Shown here: positions 56,880 through 64,000 of the stretch, one piece after another
How the letters are laid out: each line of letters starts with the position of its first letter
How positions within the stretch are numbered: the first letter of the stretch is position 1
Source: Hetaerina americana
Taxonomy: Eukaryota > Arthropoda > Insecta > Odonata > Calopterygidae
Direction: 5' to 3'
NCBI GenBank assembly: GCA_022747635.1
Contig: JAKTNV010000006.1
Location: 67,170,590 to 67,234,589, forward strand
DNA: 64,000 nucleotides
Translations under genes and position numbers: made by a program
Notes under the pieces: generated by a model
Databases searched by the model: none
Seen by the model: only the letters and a program-made list of their open reading frames with translations
What the model was told of the DNA's origin: nothing

Positions 56880-59275
56880 GTGCATCAAGTACACCACTCT
56901 GTCGTTCCCCCTTATTAAATCACCTGTGATTGCTTATTTCCTCATAAAAGCTATGAAGTCTTATTCCCACGATTTTGTGATTCATTGTTTTCTGCTAGGC
57001 ATACTAAATTATGTGCGTTAAAAAGGACGCGCGGTCTATTAGGTTGATCAGATAGGACTATTTTAACTTTTAGAAATAACTAACTGTCAATTATGACAAG
57101 TAACCACCAACTTCAAGTTCATGAAGCTTTGATTTTTCAACTATATGCATTTTAAGACAGGCCGTTGTTTATTCCATACATTTCCGAAGTATTGTTCGAT
57201 GCAATCAAAGGTTTTCATTTAAGTCGTCAGTGAATAGATTTAATAAGACTACTCTCGAAAGCAATGAATTTTCTATTCATTTACTATATAAGTACCACTC
57301 GTATATAGGCACTAAAATTGGATGTACATGCCAACAATTACTTTGATTCTGTGCCTAGTACACTTGTTTCCAATTTATAAAAATACCACTATTGTGTTTT
57401 ATAGTTAGTAATTTTATTGTGCACCTGATTATATGCGTTCTCTTGCAGGTGGCGTGAATTTTTGAATAGGCATTCTCGGTTCGATTAAAAAATTTCCATT
57501 CATTTTCTTGAATCTACCGTTCCATAAATTGTGGTTACACTTCTTCTCTTGCCATCACGCTTTGGGGTATAGTTTTGTGAAGTGTAAACACGATCACGGC
57601 ATAACATGTGCATGCAGAGTGAAATGCTATCTCATGAATCTAATTTTCCTTGTTGGGGCAACTCCGTTTAGTCTTGCCAAGCATATTTGTTGATGAGGAA
57701 ATATTCTGCATTTAATCACATAAATGTAAGGTGAAGGTGTATTCATTAGCTCACCTGTGATGTTTCATAACTTTTCCAGCAAGATAGATGATGTGAAGTA
57801 CATGATGAATGGATTGGGAATTTGATGAGGCCATAATATTCAAATTAAGCCATCGAGGCAGCCGTTAATGGTTTCTTCTGCGGCGCCAATTTTATTTCCT
57901 AAAAGTGCCCTTCCGTTCCTCCCAAAACAGTATCCTCTTAACGACACTCCCTTCCTTCTTTATTTCCTTCCTGATTTTTGTAGGGTTTCGCTTTCATTCA
58001 AGTTTCTCCCTATGAGACCCTTGTTTCTGGATCCCTGGGAATTTTGCGAGAGTGAATTTTTTGTTAGTTGTTGGGAAAATACTCAAATTATTAGCCTGTC
58101 TTTGCTGAAAGAACAATGCCAATCACTATCAAGGAAATTAGGTTATAAATTGCGCTTGGCTTAGTAGAAAATTTGCCAAAAAAGTCGTTATTTATTGACC
58201 AACAATTTGCTAACACATTGTCTATGTCGCCATAGCTCTGGTCTAACTCTAGTGTATTGGTAGAGCATTCACTCTATATAATACATTATCATTTAATATC
58301 TCTTCCTTTCATACAAACTCCCTAATGCACGTGAAGGTCACAAGGTAGGAGATGACTTATTTTACGTGTGAGGCATACATCTAACGATATATAGTCCCTA
58401 TGATATCAAAAGTCGTTATTATAAATGAGCTGGAGATGCATTGAAATATAAGATTAATTTAAACCCAATTTTTTGTTATAATTAATTGAAACTCACTATT
58501 TTCATCACAATCATATATATGCTGTCTCAGGCAGGTAGGCCGAATATCCCCACCAGCATCATTTATGTTTTATATGTGAATTCGAGATCCTAATAGGTGC
58601 CTGATTATGCATACTACAAGTTTTCGGGTATCTAGTACCAATATAGCATTACTAGGGATGGTTTTTGGAAACTCGCCCAAATTATTGTTGTAGAAAATAA
58701 TCGCATATAGAGGGAGGTGTGATAAGAAAATGATGTTGCACAAAAAGGTGTTATAATAAATGTTAACACCGTTCTTTGGCCACAAATAACACTTCAAGTA
58801 AGAAGCTTGATAGAAAAATAAGAAGTCGACGGCATTTCTTTTCGTTTCTTCAATTCGTTCAAAATGAATGGAATATCAAATAAATCGACTATATGCCATA
58901 TTTTCCAATTTATAAATGAGGTATTTTTAACTTTTTATCAGCTAAAATAACGAGTCCTTACACTACAGCATAGTAATAGATTTGATGATGGATGAGGACT
59001 TTATTACAGAGTAAAATTTCAACGAAAGTCGTTAACTGAAGATATTTTTGAGATAAAGTGCAAATAACTATAATATTTGAGATAAAGTGCAGAATAACTC
59101 GCGGCATCTGAAAGGAAGGTAACAGCACACCAGATATATTATTTAAAAAATGACACAGGATTCATAGGACGTGATTTGCTAATGCGAGAATTGGATATCC
59201 GAAATATAATCGGTGCATAAAAAATTAGGAATACGGGGCCAAAGAGAGAGGAGGTGATCGTTCTGTAGCCACTTC
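56880..59275. other. AT-rich sequence, nothing recognised
   Basis: No motif seen. Confidence 0.45.
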
Positions 59276-59720
59276 TACTCGATCCTCGTGTTTATTTCAC
59301 AGCAACGACTTCTTATCTTCTCTGATTCGCCAGCTCTCCTCCATCTCCTCCCTTTACGCCTTCTCATTCCTCACCCCTCCGTGCGATTCCCTATTGTTTG
59401 CCTCCCCACACACCTCTTTCGCTTATTTATCCTCCATTTTCCCTCCGCAACGCTACGCCGTCACCTCCCGTCTCCTCATTCTCCCCACCGTCCCGTATCT
59501 GCGCCCCCCCTCTTCCATCCCACCGCTGTATCATATACCTCCATCCCTTCGGAATCCTCCCCTTTGCCCCCGCCTCGCCTTCCCCCCCCTCCGCCGTCTC
59601 CGCTACACTTCATCCTCCCCCTCCTCCCTACAAACTCCTTTTCCCCACACCCCTTCTACCCTCAATAGCCCGCCCGCCACCAATTACTTCCACCGTTTAT
59701 CCGTAATTTCGAAGCGAGAC
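59276..59720. other. GC-rich pyrimidine-skewed island
   Basis: Strongly C- and CT-rich on the plus strand. ORFs of 102 to 126 codons in all three forward frames, Pro/Ser/Leu-rich, are compositional artefacts. Confidence 0.55.
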
Positions 59721-59917
59721 GCGTTTCTCCTCTCGCAATGGAATTAATGCAAGTCAAAATTGCGCTCTGTTGGATTCGTATAGGGCAACCGTCCTCGCGG
59801 TCCCGTCTCCCTCACTCTTTCGTCGAGGCCATTGAGTTCAAGTGAACCGTGTCGATGTCTTTTACTTGCATTCATGGTGACAAGGTTTCTCCTGCTCCTC
59901 TGCTACGCCCCGCACCC

Positions 59918-59922
<5 letters not shown>

Positions 59923-59991
<69 letters not shown>

Positions 59992-59994
59992 CGG

Positions 59995-60073
<79 letters not shown>

Positions 60074-60113
60074 CATACATACATACATACATACATGCAC
60101 ACACACACACACC
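59923..60113. repeat. Compound (TA)(CA)(TA)(CATA)(CA) microsatellite
   Basis: TA units to about 59977, CA units to 59990, a short TCGGACG break, CA units to about 60027, TA units to about 60069, seven CATA units to about 60096, then CA units. Tyr/Ile/Thr/His ORFs through it are spurious. Confidence 0.97.
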
Positions 60114-62274
60114 CACCCCAAGGCTAACTATCCGCCCATCCCTGCCATTCTATCATTTCCCGCCCTACTAAACCCTCGTCGATTTGGACCCTCTCCCTTC
60201 GTCCCTCTCCACCCCCGCCGATTTCCATCTCTCCTGTTCTCCACTCACGACGCGCCGGAGAATTCGTCCGCTTCTTCTCATCACACTATCGATTGCCCAA
60301 GTAGAAATTTAAATAACTGGAATTATTTTTTTTATGTTCAAATTTGCAAACTTTCCCTTTTATTTTCGTTCCTGGGGTCGTTTCTCTCTTGTCCCTTGAC
60401 TACGTCGCCCCTTTTAACTGCGCGACACCTCTGGAACGTTTTACGGGTGTAATGGTGAATAAATGATTAGAGTAGTCTGCCCGAGTCTCCGTCTATTTGA
60501 AAGCGATTTCATCTCTCATCTTCGAGGTGATATTCATAAATTTCAATGGCCGCTCTAATAAAGGAAAGGGTAATCCGACTTCCCATGCCCACCATGTTGA
60601 TCAGTCCGATGCTTCCACGTCTAGCCTCTTTAGTGTGAAAATAATTACGTAATTGCATTAACGCATGAAATAATTGGTCTGGTAACACCAGTTTTGGCGC
60701 TAAGAAAAAGCAGATGTTTTTCTCCTAGCTAACCAAATCCGCTCAAGATTACTGTTGGAGAACCGATGGCATTTACACTGTAATGGATTGTAAATAAATT
60801 GTTTACTGAGAAAACTGTAATGTAAAGTTTCATACCATTCCTTAATTTTATATTAAATTTCAGTGACGATAAGTTACAATTAGGAATTTTCACATATTCA
60901 CTTTAATTTGAAGTCCGTTTTCTGCGCTATCATGCCTTACATTTTCCAGGATCAACTTTTGAATATAAAATTGTATGGGGTAATCAATCCCCCGTGTAAA
61001 AAATATACGTTAGCCAAATTGTTCAGTGAGGATTTGAATCCCTTCTTGAACATAAACTACAAGCTGGGTGCAATTTCTTCGAGATAGATTTGACGTTGCT
61101 ATGCGACAGATCACCTTTCACTGTCACGTGACCGCCATGTTGTTGTTTGATTATTTGCACGACAATCGCGGAGTTTCGATAAAATGTGCGATGGACTCTA
61201 CGAGGTATGCTGCCCAAGTTTAAAATCCAGACTGTTAGTTCTGACTATTGCAATAATATCGTCAATTATAAAGAGACATTGTTCAAATCAAAATAAAGCA
61301 AAATGTTTGGAAATAACTGGAGACATATTATTTAAATCAAAAGAAAACAAAATGCTTACATATTCCATATTTTATTGCAAATGATTTGGTCACCGACATG
61401 AAATGAAAATGAAATGGCCATGTATCAACAAAATATAAGTTATATATCTCGGTATACTTCTATATCAAAATCAACATTTTCGGATCTTCGTCCTCATGTT
61501 AATACCTAACAAAAGGCACAATGAAACTTTTAACATGAGTTCACCATAATCTTTTTAATAACCTAGGTTAATGCGTACCTTTTGCGTCTGTCAATGGGCG
61601 GAGCTAGTTTTTGTTCATTGCAACAGCCGGTCTTCACGACGGGAAAACTTCAATGCTGGAGAACCTTCGCCTACGCTATGCGTTTTTATATACTGATCAA
61701 ATAGTTTTTTGCCTTGCCCGTAAATAAAGCATCTAAAAACGTAGTTAACTATAAGGAAACCTACTTATTGCGATTTAAAAACTATTTCTATGCACTAAAA
61801 TTTTCAATTACCGTAATCTGTTCGACGTTTCATGTTTTCGTAGTATGTTCTCGGCGCTATGTTCATTGGCCATTACCCATTTTATTAAAACTCCTCGGTC
61901 TTCGTGCGAATGTGTAAACAATAATATTGTGATCACGTTGTGGTGGGTGCCAATAGAAATTCTATTTGTAAAACTATGATAGGATTAGCATTCTACACCC
62001 ATAGATCATATGATTATCGCATCATTATGATCTCCGATCAATTATTGGTGAAACGAATGCAAGGTATGTATGATCACCGTTCAATGAAATGATGCCGGTC
62101 AAGTGATCGTTTATAAAACAAAAAATGGTAAATATTAGCCTAAAACGTTAAGAAAGGTGTGGAACACTCGAGTTGGACAAAAACACTGAGGGAATCACTA
62201 TAGGCTCGCATTACATAGGTAGGTTGAGTCTCGAGGATAATATATAAAAGATATATCCTAACATCGGCCAGTTC
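60114..62274. other. Mostly AT-rich, nothing recognised
   Basis: C-rich to about 60260, then AT-rich. A lone GGATTCAAATCC word on the minus strand near 61035 resembles a B box but lacks a partner A box or known body. Confidence 0.45.
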
Positions 62275-62276
62275 AT

Positions 62277-62681
62277 TTATTCGTTATAACCGTCGATTAT
62301 TTCACGATACAGATGGTCACACATATGCGTTAGTGTTGGTGTCTTCATGTATAAGGGGAAATATATATTTTTAATTAGTGCATACCTATCCGTAAAAGGC
62401 TGGCGTCCTAAAAACTCCGTTATTTTCTGACGGCTTACATAATCAATGTCTTCATCCGAAATTGCAATATTACGTAGTGGAATAGGACGTTCGCTTAGAA
62501 GAACGTCACGCAGCACGTCTTTGTGGCAAGTTGACAGGTACTGCGCAGATGTGAGCGTGTTAACCATTTGCCATTGCAGATAACTTTGTTGCCAACGCTG
62601 GGAATACCTTGTTTCCATGGTAACACGCCTCCCGGAAAATATTTTGGCCGGAGCAGATACGGGAAGTGGCGGCGGACACAA
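62277..62681 (-). CDS. Uncharacterised 134-codon ORF
   Basis: I do not recognise this protein. It is not low-complexity; after a Pro-rich start (or from the second Met, METRYSQRW) it is mixed-charge and probably soluble, with no signal peptide or membrane segment. Landmarks are LSTCHKDVLRDVLL, ISDEDIDYV and NIYFPLYMKTPTLTHMCDHL. Its TAA stop lies inside an AATAAA word. Upstream, 62682-62800 is GC- and CpG-rich. It could be a chance ORF, one exon of a gene, or part of an unrecognised mobile or integrated element. One or two ORFs of this size are expected by chance in 64 kb of such sequence. Confidence 0.3.
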   Translation of the reverse strand: MCPPPLPVSAPAKIFSGRRVTMETRYSQRWQQSYLQWQMVNTLTSAQYLSTCHKDVLRDVLLSERPIPLRNIAISDEDIDYVSRQKITEFLGRQPFTDRYALIKNIYFPLYMKTPTLTHMCDHLYREIIDGYNE

Positions 62682-62939
62682 AAGCGTGCCAGATCATCAA
62701 CGCCTCGACATCGCCGAACGGTTAGAGTGAGGCGCAGAAGATGTCATTTCGCTCTGCGTGCGAGATCGAGCCTCCAACGGACATGCGCAGCCACCGCACG
62801 GATCACGTTTAACATTTTATTTAATGGAGACTTTTTATGAGCGCAACTCCTGGACGCGTGATAACAATCAACACAACTCGTTAGAGGGGATAGTCCAAAC
62901 AATTTATTCAGCCATCTTACTTTCGGGTGGTGTGGGGTA

Positions 62940-63430
62940 GGAGAGGAGTGTAAATAAATGCTTAAAATAGTATCACTCATTCCTCTCCCCTGAGTGAGGG
63001 GGATTACCGGGTGGGAAGGAGGGGGCGTTGACGGGCGAATGTATCCTTTTCACCTCCCGCTCCCTCCCTGCCCATGGCCACCCCTGGGATGGGAAGCGGG
63101 GAGGGGTGGGATCAAACCCCCCCTCCTCCTCCTCCTCCGACACATCTCCATCCCGACAACAACAACAATATTCCTCGCTTCTACCTCGGAGATCCATTTC
63201 AGAAAAAAACCTCTTGTTTATAAAAAGAAAACACACACCCAACCCGCCAGCCCGTGTGTTTGAATAAAAACTCGGGGAATTTTTCTTCATCTCTCTTTTT
63301 CTTTCCGGGGGGAGAAGGGGAGGGGTTGAGGAGGGTCTTCATGTTTGCTCTCTCTCTCTTTCTCCTTCGATGCCTTCCCGCCTCTCATCCCCTCCATTCC
63401 TCACACCTTCTGGGGGAGGGAGAGCCCGCC
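62940..63430. other. GC-rich island, alternating skew
   Basis: G-rich at 62990-63030, C-rich at 63045-63145 (with CTCCTCCTCCTCCTCC), AT-richer at 63180-63270, G-rich at 63305-63345 and C-rich at 63350-63400. Short overlapping ORFs only. Confidence 0.5.
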
Positions 63431-63778
63431 AACTAATACCCCGGCCTCACCTCAAGGAAGTTGGAGTTGGGTGCTTGGCCGAGTATTCTTTGCACTCGTA
63501 TCCTCACGTTATACATAATAGTCAATGCTAAAATGGGGAAACAAAATTAAGAAATCTAATGGCATATTTAAATTGTTGAATTCTTGTATTGAATAATGTA
63601 AAAATGACACCCACCTATAATGGAAACACTAAACCGTAAATGACTGTAATGACGCTTAGCTGGATGCGAAGAACTTTTATTATTTTTAATTCGCATCAGT
63701 CGCGTCATCAATTATTTTGAGTCTCCTTGCCTTTCCGAAAAGAATACATTGACTAATACGTTAATAAACAACAACATG
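63431..63778. other. AT-rich sequence, nothing recognised
   Basis: No motif seen before the SINE. Confidence 0.4.
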
Positions 63779-64000
63779 GGGATCGAGATGTTGCGGGGGC
63801 TAACGTACTGGCTTCCCACCCTGAGGGCGCGGGTTCAAATCCCGGCGGTGTTGAATATTTTTCAGAGGTATCTCGATCCCTACTTGAGGTGCTTCGTGGA
63901 GGGCACTTTGAGTGAGTACGCCGTCCTTCGGATGGGACGTTAAACTGCGGACCCCTTGGCGCCTTTCGTAAAGAGTAGACTAATGCCGACGCCGGGTTCC
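63779..64000 (+). mobile_element. SINE A, intact head, cut by window edge
   Basis: Starts GGGATCGAGATGTTGCGGGG (A-box region includes GGGGGCTAACGTACTGG), with B box GGGTTCAAATCCC at about 63831-63843. It continues into the same body as 8384-8660, nearly identical through ATGCCGACGCCGGGTT. The 11 bases at 63779-63789 are exactly complementary to 63870-63880. The 3' end lies beyond the window. Confidence 0.9.

Noticed and set aside
59832..60452. 206-codon ORF with Tyr-Ile and Thr-His runs
   Set aside because: It reads through the compound microsatellite; five overlapping ORFs on both strands show the same artefact.
61023..61217. Minus-strand ORF ending CSRRDSNPH, typical of tRNA-SINE B boxes
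   Set aside because: Only the B-box word is present; no matching head or body.

Overview
The window looks like AT-rich animal DNA, most likely from an insect or other arthropod. The evidence is several mariner-like transposons, tRNA-derived SINEs with Pol III A and B boxes, 5'-truncated non-LTR retrotransposons (LINEs), a hAT relic and long TA/CA microsatellites. I cannot name the species. I found no host protein-coding gene, rRNA or genuine tRNA. Almost everything recognisable is a mobile element or its debris, set in unique AT-rich sequence with scattered GC-rich islands.

Layout. 1-8.7 kb: SINE A and SINE B copies, a 753-bp mariner deletion derivative inside inverted CA/TA microsatellites, an RTE-like LINE endonuclease relic, a purine-rich GC island (6.3-7.3 kb), then a SINE B and a SINE A copy with target-site duplications. 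9.1-10.6 kb: decayed CR1/Jockey-like LINE. 12-13 kb: GC island and old SINE A. 17-18.3 kb: two LINE relics, apparently nested. 21.5-24 kb: a fold-back element, two decayed mariner-type transposases and an RTE-like relic. 25.2-27.2 kb: the best-preserved gene, a 5'-truncated LINE with an open reverse transcriptase, bounded by a possible 7-bp duplication. 28.6-30 kb: a SINE and the 3' end of a second LINE family. 33-37 kb: SINE A with an internal duplication and two GC islands. 38-41.9 kb: a second young copy of the 25-kb LINE, the second mariner copy, SINE B. 42.7-44.6 kb: a direct duplication of about 310 bp that includes LINE sequence. 46-49.6 kb: GC islands, SINE A, SINE B. 52.3-53.2 kb: another mariner relic. 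55.3-56.9 kb: hAT transposase relic. 59.3-63.4 kb: GC islands, a compound microsatellite and one unexplained 134-codon ORF. The window ends inside a SINE A copy.

The elements fall into functional pairs as known for these families. LINEs supply reverse transcriptase, SINEs depend on it, and deleted mariners depend on a full-length transposase encoded elsewhere. The most interesting items are the mariner derivative that keeps an open DNA-binding domain without a catalytic core (two near-identical copies), the recurring C-rich to G-rich strand switch in the GC islands, the shared hairpin plus ATGTAG-repeat 3' ends of one LINE family, and the extended closing stem of the SINE A head. All family assignments rest on reading motifs by eye; no database search was run.
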